From: Hanleya hanleyi
Taxonomy: Eukaryota; Mollusca; Polyplacophora; Lepidopleurida; Hanleyidae
Reading direction: 5' to 3'
Length of the DNA: 64,000 bases
NCBI GenBank assembly: GCA_036873755.1
Contig: JAVTVY010025238.1
Coordinates: 41,067-105,066 of the forward strand
A program made the translations under genes and the position numbers. The notes under the pieces are model-generated. The model ran no database searches. It saw only the letters and a list, made by a program, of their open reading frames with translations, and was not told the origin of the DNA. Below, piece by piece: positions 12,474-27,400 of this stretch (within the stretch, counting starts at the first letter, position 1; each line of letters begins with the position of its first letter).

Positions 12474-15400
12474 GTGAACAATTTGGTAATCCCTCTAATA
12501 ATTCAATCCTCCTATCAAACTTAAATTGTCCCTACTTTTGGGAACAAAATTCAATCGTCTATTCTATTAAATTTGATCACCCTCTAAAATCATTGAAATA
12601 ACAAAGAAATAATAGATTATCTGCATGATTTTGACCATTTTGTCAACTTCCTGTTCTATATGTAATAGATTTGATCACCCCACACTTTACAGTGCAAAAT
12701 TTTACCTTCTGTAATTGAATGATTAGAGGGATTACCATATATACCTGACAGTGATTCTAAGAAGTACACCGCAACTTTGATTCTTAGCTTGTAAATAGGC
12801 TTTCTGTTTGTAAATATGTTCAAGGTTTTCAACAAGGTCGCTCGCTTTGTCCATATTTAAATGGTTTACCGAAACGATTTAAGCCATTTTCTTGTTACAG
12901 ATATATAAATATATATCGTCGCATGACATATTCCTACCTGAATAAATGTGGATTCATTAGATGGTTTCTATGAAGATTTGTATTTCAATAATAATTTACC
13001 TCAGGCTATACTTGCAACCTTAGCAATAATTTAGTGGTATTGTACTGTAATGTCAACTTAGTGTTTCTTGACATTAATTCCGATGAACTTACTCATAATA
13101 ATAGTTTGATATTGAAAATTTGGCCAGTTTATAAATGTCTGTAAATGGTTTCACTGACTCATTCACTGTAGTTGTAAATGGACAGGTCAAGTCAAAGGGA
13201 AGCTACAACCATGGATACAGTGTTACATTAGCCTGATCACAGGGCTGTGCTGTTTCGCATCGTGTGTCTTATATCAGTAGTACGAGGATTATTGGTGTTG
13301 ATGGCTGTCAGATATGACTGGAATGGCTAACAGATCAGATCAGCAATGGTGTGAAAGCTATTTAATGATAACCAGAAACTCTGGCTTCACTCACTCCTAA
13401 TACAGTTTTACCATTTTTATAGTTCTCGGGCCATATTATCTTTCACTTTCTAGCTGTTACCTATTAACTGGAATTCATTTTTGCCGCTATTTTAATATAA
13501 CAGTTTCAAGGTATATTTGTCATGCTTGCTATGAATATCTGGAGAAATTTCCCCCTTCCTGAAGTCTCTGGTCTGTTTGTCATCAGAAAACAAAAAGATG
13601 GGAGTATGCCCAGCAGTAAATGAATGATATCAGATGGTATATGAGGGTGGCACCAGGAATGATGATGATATCATATTGTAAGGAATAATCTTCTGGACTG
13701 GGCATTAATGCTGAGCTGTTCCATGCAGTATTTGCAGGCAGAGGGCTGTCTCTCTGAGCAGTTATCTGTCCTAACGGCTGGGTATTAATATCCATTTAGA
13801 TCAATTAAGGGCCTGCTAAGAAGCTGTGCGCAGCAGACCCCACACCCTGGCTCCTTGGCAGACTGGATCTTGTGGTCACTGCTCCCTCCATTCTCTCTCT
13901 AGGCATCCTATCCTTTCTTAACCTGCATCTTGGGGAGGCCAGCTTTGAAATTCTTGTCGAACAGTGATAATGTGCCACAATGTCATAAATTTCTTCAGGC
14001 AAATCCTTTATCTGGCTAAAGATGTTCAAATCTAAATTCCGTTTGGCTGTATAAATGCAGTCTGTTACTGGGGTATTTTTTTTTTTTGGTTCGACACAAG
14101 AAGCATCTCAAGTCCAGAAGCAAATAATGTTTTATTATATCATTAACTCATGTTATAGTAGGAATTATGGATTCATTGACTCACCCTGGTCTTAATAAAT
14201 TAAACAGTGAAATGGTGGAACGGACTCTTTCAAGATTTTCTCTGATTTCCGTTAAGTTGTACATTTTTATATATTATTCATCATCTATCTGCACGTTTTG
14301 GCGTGCGCTGATTACATGTGCATTCCCTCCATTTGCCATCCATATTAAATATTTTATTGGCACGCATGTGCAAGCATTGCCCCCTGCCTCTTGACTGCGG
14401 AATTGCAGCAGGCATTTTGTAGAGGCGCATGCATTATGCATGAACGCACGTGTAATGTTGGTTCACTCTGGAGTAAGGTCATGAAATATTAATTTGAAAT
14501 TTCAATTTTGAAAGCCTTTCATTTGGACAGATTAAGATAGTCATCCCTGGCGGAATTTAATTTGAATGTAGTAGCCAATTTAAAATGGATTAAGCATTTA
14601 GTGCTGTAATTATTTTGACAGCAAATTCTTCACGTTCTCAGAAATTCTACCCTGGATGCCATTTTCTTGTCACTCGGAGAAAATCTTTCCTGAAGGCATG
14701 CATGCAAGATGACAATGGTGTGAAAGTGGGGAAATATTAGTTACAGTTAATTGTGCAATTGATATTTTGTGAATTTATTAAAAGCTTGTAATTGGAAAAT
14801 TTCTTCCGTGCTAAAATGCCCACGCGGAATAAAGCTGCAGGAATAGATTTGCTGGATTGTGGACTTAATTATACATAATGCTCACTGAAATGAATCCAAA
14901 CAAATGTAGCAGAACAGTTTTTCAACACGTTTCCTTCCATAAATACAAAAAAAATATCTTAAGAAAATGATTTATTAATCTGGCAAGAGTTTATCCACTT
15001 TTCATCTCCATCTTCTCTCAAATATTTGATTAGAAGCATTAGATCGCTTATTTATTGATCATATATAGGCCCATTAATTGTGGCCAGAAAATTGGATAGT
15101 GTAGTCAGTCTTAATTATTTTAGTTCATCAGCAGTGGTTTTGATATAGTTTTCAGAAGCAGTTACTTGAACATTTCTCCCTGATTACCACCTGGTGGTTA
15201 AATCGTTCAAACATTTCTAACATTGCAACGTAATTTGGTTCGTATTTTAACAAGAATTAATGGAGGTTGTATCCAGATTTTGAAGGACTGGAGGTTGTGC
15301 AGTATATGGAATATATTATTTAACCAGATGATACAGGATGGAGGTTGTATTTGTAACCAGGTAGAATTATGGTTGGATGTGTAACCAGATAGGATGAAGG

Positions 15401-18400
15401 TCATATCTGTAACCCTATCTGATAGGCTGTATTACATGTAGTAACTTGTACTTGTGTTTGTGAGCAGATAGGATGGAGGTTGTATTTGTGAGCAAATAGG
15501 ATGAAGGTTGTATTTGTGAAGTTAGGATGGAGGTTGTATTTGTAAGCAAAAAGGATGGAGGTGAAGGTTGGATTTGTAAGCAGATAAGATGGAGTATGTA
15601 TTTGTAAGCATATAGGATGGAGGTTGTATTTGTTAGCAAATAGGATGGAGGTTGTATTTGTAACCAGACAGAATGAAGGTTGGATTTGTAAGCAGATAGG
15701 ATGGGGGATGTATTTTTAAGCAGATAGGATGGAGGTTGTATTTGTAACCAGATAGAATGAAGGTTGGATTTGTAAGCTGAAAGAATGGAGGTTGTATTTG
15801 TAAGCAAAAAGGATGGAGGTTGTATTTGTAACCAGACGAATGAAATTTGGATTTGTAACCATTTGGGATGGAGGATGTATTTGTAAGCAGATAGGATGGA
15901 GGTTGTATTTGTAACCAGAGAGAATGAAGGTTGGATTTGTAAGCAGATAGGATGGAGGATGTATTTGTAAGCAGATGGGATGGAGGTTGTATTTGTAACC
16001 AGGCAGAATGAAGGTTTGATGTGTAACCAGATGGGATAGAAGATTTATTTGTAACCAGATAGAATAAAGGTTGTATTTGTAAACGTATTGGATGTTAGTT
16101 TTATCTAATGAAGATTGTATTTGTAACTAGATAGAATGGAGGCTGTATTTGTAACCAGGTAGGATGGAGATTGTATTTGTAACCGTATAGGATGGCAGTT
16201 ATATCTAATGGAGATTGCATTTTGTCTTGGCAGCTGAGACTGTTACCGTTGAACCCTACTCTCTCACTCACTCTCTCCAAATAATTACTGTGACCGTATA
16301 ACTTTATAATGAGACTTGATAATATTGATTCATGTTCAGATTTCATGGCTGATTTCTATTAACAGCTTTGTTAATGATAGAAGAGGAAGAGAAGGTGGCC
16401 AGTAGTAGTAACCCACGGGCGAATTATGGTTACAGCGGATCCAATTCCTCCCACACAGGCGGATGGCCCACATCACGGTCATTTCATGAAAATACAGGTA
16501 AACTATGGGCAACTTGTCCACTTGTATGTATCTAAACTTACATGAATAATTAACCGTAAGCAGGCAATCAGATTTGGCTGGGAATTTCAAAATTGTGCAA
16601 GCAGAATCTGATTTGCTGCAAATATCGATAAAAAAAATCTAGCAGATTTCATACATTGAGATTTTGAGAATGCATTACTTCATCGCTGGTAGTTTTCCAC
16701 TTTATGTTTTCAAGAACCCATTGCCAGAAAAAGTGGATACTATATTCCAGTCCCTAAACCACAGTCACATATATGTACTGTACCCACATGTGTTCCCTGT
16801 ATGACATCCCAACATAAGAGTGACTGACATCTCCACGATCTGTTATGTAATCTGATTGTTTGTTGATTTGCTCATGTAAAGTGAAAAACGAGAGAACGTT
16901 CTACATAGGTGGTCTTAAATTAAGTCAAATTTTTTAAACCCTCCGAGCCCCTCCTGCAGAGCCAGAAGCATTATACTATCCTTGTGTACAAGCATAGAAA
17001 TGAATAGTTTGGACTCCATTACTTACCTATATTTAGCCAGACAGATGTTCTGTTTATATCAGGCTTCACAGATGCTTTTACTTCAGTCTGCATGAGCAGA
17101 TTGTTTTTGTAAGGCCACAAAGGATTTCATCCCTTCATCTTGGCATGGGGGATGGGTGAAGATGAGAAAGATGAACTTTTAGTATGGCGTTAAGGGTCAA
17201 TATAGGACCACTGGTTACATTGACCAAATGTCTCCTTTCATTCGTCCACTGCTAAAAGGGTTAACCTGTTATAGAGTATCTGCTATACTATATCCCAGGG
17301 TTAACTATAGAGAAAAGTAGTCACGTGTTCAGTCCTGGAAGGAGAAAGGTTGAACTTGGAGAAATAATAAATGTCTCTTCATTGTTATACGCCCATCGAT
17401 AAATGAGGTCATATATTGTGATCCTGATTTCTGTCCCATCTGTTAACCTTTGTAACTGTGCTCTATCTCCAGTTCCATTGTTATCAACCTTGAGGGCAAT
17501 GGGAACCTTAACAATGGGGGCAAAGGGAACCCTATTCATTTTGTGGTCAAAAGGTCAAGGTCACTTAGGCAAAAAATCAGTAAATCATTGAACATTGTCA
17601 TGATTATGGATAAGTACCATGGATAGTGATGGTGAAGAAGAAGCTTATTCACTTTATCCCAATATTTGTCTGCGTTGTCCATCCGTCTGTCTGTCAATCT
17701 TGCTTGTTAACCCTATATTTCTTGAAGGATTGTCAGGTTTTCTGAATTTCATTTGACATGCAATTTGTGATGGGTCTGAAGCCTATTGAAGGTGACTGAC
17801 CTTGACCTATTTTATCAGTCAAATTCCAGTATTGTTGGAAGGATTTCATCTAGACTGTCCAAATTAATACTACATTGTACATGTATGCATGCAACTGATG
17901 ATGGACTAGAAACCTTTCCAATGTCGCATATTTGTTCAAGGTCAAATTCCAGTTATTGCAATATTTCAAGAGATCATGACTATGGTCTCCAAATGTACAC
18001 TACACTAAATATAGAACTGATGTTTTTGCTTTACAATATTTCATGAAGGATCATAGAGCCAGACTCTCAAAATTTGTCTCTTTAAGTTTTGGTGGCTTCA
18101 GTCAAAAGGTGTATGTGGGCATATATGGAAGCCCATAAGGCTCTTGTTGCCCAGTGCTGTAGTATTAACTTTATAGATGTAGACATCCACATTTTCTGAA
18201 CTGTTCTTTTTCAATGCTGATCTCTGGGATGATATCTGACTTGGTTGTTTCCGGTGTACTTGGCCAACTAATGTTTCTTAACACCTTCTGCCATCATCAG
18301 TCTGACTGGGCTCTGAAGAGCTGTGATGACAAACATCCAACAGGTTTAGAGGAAACCATTCTCTGCTGAACTGTTCTTCCCTTCAGCTACGGTTAACAAT

Positions 18401-21400
18401 ACCGTTAATACTTAGAGCCTGTCTAGATTTTGTGTATTAGTGGGAAGTAAATATTTCCATAGGATTTTTTCTCCTGCTTCTTGCAGAGGCCGTAGCAATC
18501 AATTCCGAAGTGAAGAAAATAGTGCTGGTTGTGTTTTTTAGACCGCTGTGTGTTGTAAACTCTAGCAGTCGTATTTATCATTCCGCAACCATTCTGACTC
18601 CAGTCGGCAGCTTTAAGCCATGTGGGCAGGCTTGGGAATGGGAAGAGATTATCTGATGAACTGTGATAAGTTGGTTGTGACTTCAGGCCGAGTTGCCTGG
18701 TATTTCTCACTACCTTTCTCTCCCAAGTCTGCCTGTTTTGTGTTGGCTAAACAGTGATATCTTCATTTAGCAAATGTCTGCCTGTGTTATTGTTACTCAG
18801 TAAACAGCGGTCTGCCCATGTAGATAATACAATCAGAGCTTGAAGATTCACACTGATACATCTAAATACACATGGACCTTGTTAACTAGCCTCAAGCTAG
18901 GTTAACTACTGATTTTCATGAAGGATATAGAGGGAAAACAACTGACCAGAGCTTTTCTTCACATAAATTTTCCAAACTGGAGAAAATTGTAAATATAAAT
19001 GTCACAAGGCTGGAATGTTTTAGTAAAGCAGAATTGAATGGCTTAATTGAAATGTTGGGAGTTGGTGGTATGAAATGTACAGGGCACAAGGTATTTTTTT
19101 CCAACAGGTCAGTGTTTACATCTAGCTTCTTGTGTTTCGTCAGATAATGATGAAAGTAAATCCCACAAATGTTCAGATATCAACCTCTGCCCACCCACAG
19201 GAAATTGTACTGCCTTGACCTTCATTATCCTCAGCCATTTGTATTGGCTGATCCAGCTGTGGGATATACAATCATTCATCTGTTTGTGTGTGTGTCTGGC
19301 TGGCTGTCTGTTTGTCCCACTCCCCACATAAAGTAATGTTTTCAGGGGCCATTGTTTCTTACATATTACAACTGAAATAGATCAGAAATATCTGAAATAA
19401 AGCATGTGCATTAAATATGTGTATGTGGAATATAGCTCATAGCTCAAGTTCATCTATATACATGTAATTAACCAACCCACATATCAGTCTTCATGAGTAT
19501 ATAACTGAAATATTGTGAGAAATATTTGGTTGATGAAAATTGAATTTTAATTTCAGGTGCTATGCCAACTCGACCAAGTGTTCCCAATACTCCCGTGTTT
19601 TTCCGTATCGGTGAACGACAACAGCACGACATCCCTCCAAAGTCTTTCTGGCACACACAGTTCAGTCAGAAGGACCCAGCCTTTGTCAAGTTTAACTTCA
19701 GTGTCTCAAATAGTGCTATTTTAGGGATCTATGGCAGGAAAAGTGTCCCGCCCACTCCTGTACAGTTTGAATTCTTTGAGGTCATTGAGGGAAAGACGTT
19801 ACCAACACGGAAACGAAGATCTGTAATTGGGGTAAGTAAGAAGAGTTAATTAATCAAAACGTTTGCACTTGATATTAAAGTGGATCAAATATTTGTTTTT
19901 TTGAAAAATTAATTATATAGAAAGCGGGCTGGTACATGGATTCTTCTTCATATCTAAGAGGATGGCCTATCAACATCACCCGTTACTAAATGGAGAAGAG
20001 TGGGCCCAGGATGCCACGGCCAGAACAGAATGTTTTAGAATGTTTCAATGTTTACTTTTTCTGAATAGTTGCACGGCTAACTGTTTCCTCTACTGTGAGA
20101 TTTTCTGGATGTATTTTCCTACTCTCTTATGCTGATATACACTTCCTGTGCCGATTGTTAATCGATAAAATACTGATTGCATGTGCCCGCGTTTTCATCC
20201 CAGTGCAGTCGGAGGGTGTTGCACTGACAATTAGGTCACAGACTGACAATGAGAGGATGAGTATGGAGCTCGGGGTCAAAATACACCATCCATTACTGCA
20301 AGGGTTAGCCTGTTACAGAGTATTTGCTATATTACATCAGGCTTAACTTTCGGAGAAAAATGTTCAAGTGTTTAAATCTCAATAAAAAATTTTGGTTAAC
20401 AATGTGCAAGACTGCCAGGAGTTGATTGTGGTAATGAATTGTTTTCAGGGTGGACCAGGGGAGGTGAAGTCAGCATTCATGCATTACCTGGATGCTGGTA
20501 CCTGGTTTGTCTCTATCTACAATGATGATGACTATGGGCAGACTGTCTCCTTTATTGGTGATATTTATGGTGAGTGTCTTTACCTCTGCTCTCAGTATAG
20601 ATAGCATTAGATATATACTCTCTGTTCAGTTGGAAATCAATTTTAAGAAAATTTAAAATAGGCCAATGATGCAATCATAGCCTCTGCATGAAAACCATTG
20701 TATGGTATACATGTATTCGTTTTGAAAAAGTCCATGAATGGGCTTATTGAGAAGCAAGATGTTTTTTTCAAACATCGTGTACCGTATGTATGCATATTCT
20801 ATACTTTGGTTTCCAAATCAGTAAAAAATTAGTGTTCCTCCAGGATAGCCCGAATAGCTGGACATCAGGGTAACCTGCCATAAGGTTATCAGCTGGGTAC
20901 CTTCCATTCAGGTTACCAGTTGGTTATCTTCCATTCAGGTTACCAGTTCTTTTCATGTTGCAAGCTGATAGAAACCAGTCAAAATCAACATAAAAATGTT
21001 GACTAGCCAAGAACATTTATTAACTCTCAAATGTCATGGTATCCTGTGAATAGGTTTCTATTTCCGATCCAATCCAGCTCCAGAACTCATTTTAGCTGCG
21101 AAAACTGACCTCTGGCCCAGTGGATTTCTGGGAGCGAAAATGGAAACGTTGCACCTGTTTGTTTACTATCTTATTTGTTCTACTTTTAATGTGTTTTGTA
21201 CTCGGTCCCAAATGGAATGCTCAGTACAATAAAGAATCTTATCTTATCATGCGCACAATTAATTTTCGGCGGAACCAATCTCGCATTCGTCTATTTGCGT
21301 ATTGGCGGAAATTAGCCCAGTTGCTGAGGATAGATTGCTATTATTCAACTACACATAGAAATAGTTTTGCATAATTTGAATGAATTATGTTCGTTTGGTT

Positions 21401-24400
21401 AAAATTAACTTCATTTCACAATAAAATGCGCCCGGATCTCTCGATTATCAAAGGCACTATTTCGTAGCCGGCTCACTGCGTGATCATCATACGCTCCCCA
21501 CCGGTGGGGATTTGTGCGTTCTATGTGAGAGGCTCGTTCCGCCAATACGGAAATAGCCGAACATGAGATTGTTTCCGATCCTTATTGCCAGCTAAAAGAG
21601 CAATGGTAAAGATTCTTGAATGTTCTGGAAAAATCAACTTGGGTGGTCACTTTCTATTGTAATGTGCATTGAATAGGAACATGTAATGATCAGACTATAT
21701 CACAACTGCTGTACCTTAAATGAAACTAGCAGATTTTGTGATGCTACTTCAGTTCATCTCATACCCTGTTGACACTGTATGGCATGCCACCAAAGTTTGA
21801 TCACACCATCGCCTTGGAACAATTAGCCTGTCACATGACCTGAAATATGGGGTGAGGAAATGAAAAGAGACTGGCCTTATCGAAGGGAGAAATGAGAGAT
21901 AACCGTGTAAGGTGATCGTTAAAACCAGGAAATCGCGAGGAAGAACCCAGGAAGAACCCGTATTCAGACAAGAGGAAAATTATCCCAGATTTAAAATGGA
22001 GAAGATGCTTCTCTCCAGATGCCATAATGTGGGTTAATTCTGGGGTGGACGTGGTTAGGCCTGTAGTTTAGGCCATAAACACCGATACATTAGCTCGTCA
22101 ATGTAATTGTGTGGTAGGAGAGACAAGAAGATTATCTACTGTCATTGATGATGGATGACGACTTGAACATACCTTTGTTTGTAATCGACAAGTTCACTTA
22201 CAATAGCCATGGCAGGGAATGACTAGCTTATCCGGTAAATTCGCTGTCCAGGTCACTGAGTTGGAGGTTAAATGACATTAGCATTGGAACCAATGAAGGT
22301 ACCATAAAATTGTGACTTTTGATGCAGATACCGAAATAGAGGGATGAGTGATTCATGATCATTCTACTTTATCATTGTTATATAAAAGCGATGTAACCAT
22401 ACTGAAAATTCAGCAAAACAAAAATTTCCGGGTTATTGATGTATATTGTGTTGGAACATTCCGATGTCAAAAGTCCCAAGCCAGGCAATGCTCTAGCCAA
22501 GGGGAAAGCTGTATTGAAGAGTATTTATTGAAGCCAATTTTGGCTGTTGTCAGTTGAAGTAGAATGAAAGTTATACTTCCCGCCTTTATGATGCTTTGCT
22601 AGAGTATGTTTATGAGAATCAAACACAATAACCAGACTGTGCTCCTATGTAAATGTTAATGATGTTGAACTTGTACAGTGAAATGTACTAGCTGGCAAGC
22701 ATTTGTGTATTTGCAACTTTTAAAGGATGTGGAGTGGGTAATGTCTGTTTTGCACCGAGTGCTTTGTGCCAGCAGTCATATAATGATATATGTATATGGT
22801 ACTGTACTCAGTGAGCACTGGCTCTGTACCTTGTGAACTCTCTCCCTGGGTATGTGTTAGTAAAGTAATACTGCAATATGTGACAGTATACATATACTTC
22901 CACTTCTAAGGCCATCCTTAATGGTAGTTGTGTTTCAGGTAATGAAGTTCAACAAAAGTGGGTGGGTGGGTGGGTACGTCGGTAGGCAAATTTTCTTTAT
23001 TTTATTATTTTGGCATATTATTTTTGAAGAAGTTTTCAAATCATTTGTAGGTTAGGATATCCCATAGCAATGCATAGGTAGATTTTTTTGTATCTACTTC
23101 AAAGTAATAACTCCGAAAGCAGTAAATGATAACATTAAATGGTGAAAGTTTGGAGCAGACTACTTTTGGAATTTTGGCAGTGAAAACATTGCTAATATTC
23201 GAGAAGGTAGGGATACCTCAAACACACTTATTTTGTTAATGGCCTTAAATAAAAGATTAATAGGTTGGAGATGAAGGAGCACACAGGATGTACATGAATA
23301 TGCTTCAACACATCAGCTTAAGATCAGACTGATCACAAAGTCTCTAGTTTCATTTGACAACTTTATATACATGCACATGTATGCTACCAAATAGTCCCAT
23401 TGCATTTGCTGGGAATATTTCAAGCTGCTGCGCTCAGTTTGCTATGGTTTCCCTGCAAGCCTTGTTTATCAGATATTCTGTCATGTTAGTTGAGTATTTT
23501 GGGTAGTTTTCCAAAAACATTTAAAGAGAAAAATAATGGATTAGTAATCTTTAGAGAAAATACATTCAAATGACATGGTAACATGACAAGACACAAGTCG
23601 TGTATTTGTTAGTAAATTAATTATTTCAACTAGCAAGGGGGTCAGGCCAAGAGCTGTTAACCCTCCGAAAAAAGGGTTTGTGTGATGATTAGTCTAGATG
23701 GGGTGCACATGCTCGAATAGGAATGGTAAATTCAATTTGGGCAAGGCCGCCTTTCTCCGCTGAGATATATCCAGTCCACAAAGAAGTTAGTAATCAGATT
23801 TTGTCCCATACATCACTCTTAATTGTCGCCCTATAATAGCAATGGTAATATTGTTATCGGTGATTACAACTTTCTTGGCATCCCTATTTGTTTAATTACA
23901 CCCGGGTTTTCAATACCATTAACTCGTCCCAATCTCCGATGAAGAAAAAAGATACTGAATTCTTGCGAGACAGAAAACATATCACAGTTCGTGTTTGGCA
24001 CCTGAGATATCGCTGTTGAGGAATCTCTTCCAGTTCCCGCCTTGAAAGGTAGTTTGGGCAGGATAAAAAACAGCAGAGACACTTGAGTAGGTTTTATGTC
24101 GCAGGCTTTTCACGAGGATTCAGGGGCATGTCTTGAATGATAGCCATCAAGGTAGGGCTGACAGGGAAGAAATTGGCTGCTATAGGGTGTTGATACATCC
24201 AACCTGAGGAGATTAACTAGTCCAATACAGCACAGCTGTGCCCGGCCTCTAACTCAGTTAGGGCCATCTCTCTTCAATAGGGCCACGTCGTCAACGGGCA
24301 AATGTACAACCGTGATTGGAGGACGACTGGCTAAATCTCTTACCCTCCTTCATTTAAATTCTTTAGAGATGGCGCGAGTGAAGAATGGAAGCAGTAGTTT

Positions 24401-27400
24401 TGGTACCGTCAAATGCTCGACCCATCTCGGCGCCCTCACAAAACCAATTTGGACAGGGATGAATTATCTCATGCAAAGGGCAAAGTAATGAAAATCTCCA
24501 CCGGTCGTGTTATTGTTGAGGCGCGAGATAAAGAAGAGTCGAGGGAAGATTCCGATAAATTCACACAAAGGAAAAAAAGCATCAGTGGAGTGATTGGCAA
24601 TAAATGTAGCGACTTGCCTGCAATGGCATCATTGGCATGGCATTTATATCCGAGGCAGGTTGCTGGTGTTTTGGTAGAGAGAAGGAGTGGGAACAATACA
24701 AAGATTGCTTTCTAAGTGATGCCATATCCAATCCTACATGTCGTATCGATGCAAGTTTTAGTGATATTGCCCCAATTTTGTCAACCATTGATGCAATAAA
24801 CTGAAATACACTGTACTTCACAAGTGATGGACACATGTCTTACTCTTTATATATCTGTAACCTGATGCAGACCATCAAAGCCAAGGGATCCAGTAGAAAT
24901 AATTCTCAGTGTGAAATCCGACTGAAATGACCCAAATACTCAAATGTTGATTGATCAATCTAATGTGTCCACAATTTTCAGAATTTCAAACCAACCAATC
25001 AAAGTAAGGCAACCTCCTAGCTGATTCATGCAGTTTTGAAATGGTTGGTTTATGGATATATTATCTGTTTTTCAAGGAGTACATCAGTAAGCTTATTCAA
25101 AGTAAACTATTGGCTGACAAATACCATTTAGATCAACTCAACAACTTAGGGTGCCGAGCCAGACACGTTTACACCCCTTCTAGAATTTGTCTTTATACAG
25201 CTACAACTCAGCTATGGTAATGTATATATTTGTTGAAAGCGCATTGCTTAAAGATTCCAAATATATAAGTTTGTTCACTATAAACCTGTACGTTATGAAG
25301 ATATTCAGATTTTAAAAAAATAATTTAAAATTATCGTAACTTACACCATCATCATTTCCTGTAGAAGACAACTCCAACAGGAAATCTGTGTCATATTCTA
25401 TTGACATTTAATAGAATATTTCTTTACAAAATCGAGCAACTCACAGTTTTGAACTTTGAAGTTGAATTAAATGTCAATGGAATAAGAACTAGAACAAAAT
25501 TGAGACATGGATTTCCTGTTGGAGGTGTCTTCTACAGGAAATGATGTAAGTTACGATTATTTAAATACTTTTTTGAAAATAGCCATTTAAAAAAGAAGGC
25601 TCATTTTTTAAAATTTGAATATCTTCACAACCTACAGATTTACAGTGAACACATTTATATATTTGGAATCCTTAAGAAATGCGCTTTCAACTAATATGTA
25701 CATTACCACAGCTATGAGGCATACTTTTAGCTGTATAAGGACAACTTCTAGAAGATGTGTAAAAGCGTCTGCGGGTGGGCTCATTATGGTAAAAATAAAT
25801 TGATGTTCATTTCTGTCTCACTGAACAGTTCCTTGTTCTTACAGAGGAAGCACAAAGATATAACATATTGTGAACAAAATTGAAGGCTTACCAATCAATA
25901 TCCCTGCTGTGCCAATTTCTCTGGAAATGTTTTATTTATCTGTCAAATTTTATAGGGTAAAAGTGATAGTATGTGATAGCCAAGATTATTCAAATGACCA
26001 CTTCCAAAGTCTTCTGTACAACTTATACCTCGTGAAACTTTCTTGCTGGTCGAGTCAATGGAAGATATCGTTATCGTGACAGTGACAAGAGAAACCCCTC
26101 GTTTTCTCGAGAGGAAAAAAATTGCACCCGGTACCCAATCATTCATCCATCAGCTCAAATTGGAGCCCAAATGTAACAGTCTTGCCAGCAATGTAGTGCG
26201 TGATTACTGTAAGTGGACAAAATAGTGAACATGTGTTGCACAAGATTAAAGCTAAAGTGATTTTCTTGTGGTCACCTATTAGAGAATGCCTTCCTTCTAA
26301 CCTGGCTTGCCTCTCTATATAGCTGATCAATACATGGTCAGCGTCTGTGACCCAACATTATCTCGAGTCCCAATACCTAAAGTTAAGGTATTTGAACCTC
26401 CGTCTACCAGAGCCCTGTCAAAACCGAAACTGTAAACCTGTAAGAGAATTCATATTAGGATTCTTTCATATTACTGTTCAATATTTTTATTAAAGTCCTT
26501 TAATTTCTTGATTCAATGACTGTATTTGTAGACAATCTTGGTTCTGGTTGCCCCGGTGACTGTCATGGTCATGGAGAATGTAACGATGGTCAGTGTCACT
26601 GTTACCCTGGTTTCGCAAGTTGGGACTGTTCACAAAGTAAGTATATTAACTCACACATTCTTACCAGAACTGGACAAAACCAGTCTTCAGGCTTTCTTGG
26701 TTATCTGCTAACATCATGTGACTGTCAAACAGACTGGCATAGCAATTCACACTGGTTCCCTGACTGAGCCACTGCTGTCTTTGATACCTCACTGTGAAGT
26801 TGATCTGCCACCAGATAGCGCCTCAGCAGTCCTGCGCCAAGTGTGAACCTAGGCTTTGTCATTCATGTTGACAAACATGTTACACAAGCTTGGAGTGGAC
26901 AGGTTGAGTTTTCATTTTGCCACTATGGATGCCTAGCTGTGTCTTGAGACCAAGTGGCCTGATTAGACTTTTGTTCTGTGAAACAGGGTTCAGTGTGCAG
27001 GGCCTAATAGTGTGCCCAAGATGGCTGATAGAGGGCTCTTTTCTTCAGTCAGAATTTTGTGTGAAGATGTCATAAACTGAAAAGCTTGTCACTTCTGTCT
27101 TCTCCAGACATAGGCCCATCCAATAAGGATCTCTTATGCTTGATGACAATGTTTGGTTCTGCTTGTGAAGAAGTCATTTCCTATCAACGACACGGCTTTG
27201 TCTCAAGAACAGCAGACATGTTTTTGATCCATTAATTGAAATAATCATGTATGGATTGGATTGTATATCATGAATTACACCATTTCGTGAAGCATTACAT
27301 GCAGACCATTCAAAGATACAATGAATTCTGTAATCTTGCATGATTGAATTGGTTATCACCAACCCTGTAGAATGGTTATCATCAACCCTGTAGAATGGTT

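Larger units (their letters stand above)
12420..16365 (+). other. intron 3
   Basis: 3.9 kb. It starts with the CT microsatellite and a MITE family 2 copy, and ends with the long 28-bp minisatellite at about 15230-16215. The 12750-15200 stretch is AT-rich with no feature seen. Confidence 0.75.
20570..26531 (+). other. intron 6
   Basis: 6.0 kb, the largest intron within the visible exons. It contains a short 28-bp duplication near 20890-20950, a fold-back element (21277-21570), a large palindrome (25153-25782) and a MITE family 1 fragment (26366-26440). Between 21600 and 25100 I see no feature beyond AT-rich sequence. Confidence 0.7.

Noticed and set aside
15415..15807. 130-codon minus-strand open frame
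   Set aside because: Pure translation of the 28-bp minisatellite.
24413..24715. 100-codon open frame in intron 6
   Set aside because: Low similarity to any family I know, no splice-phase match to teneurin, and an overlapping open frame on the other strand.
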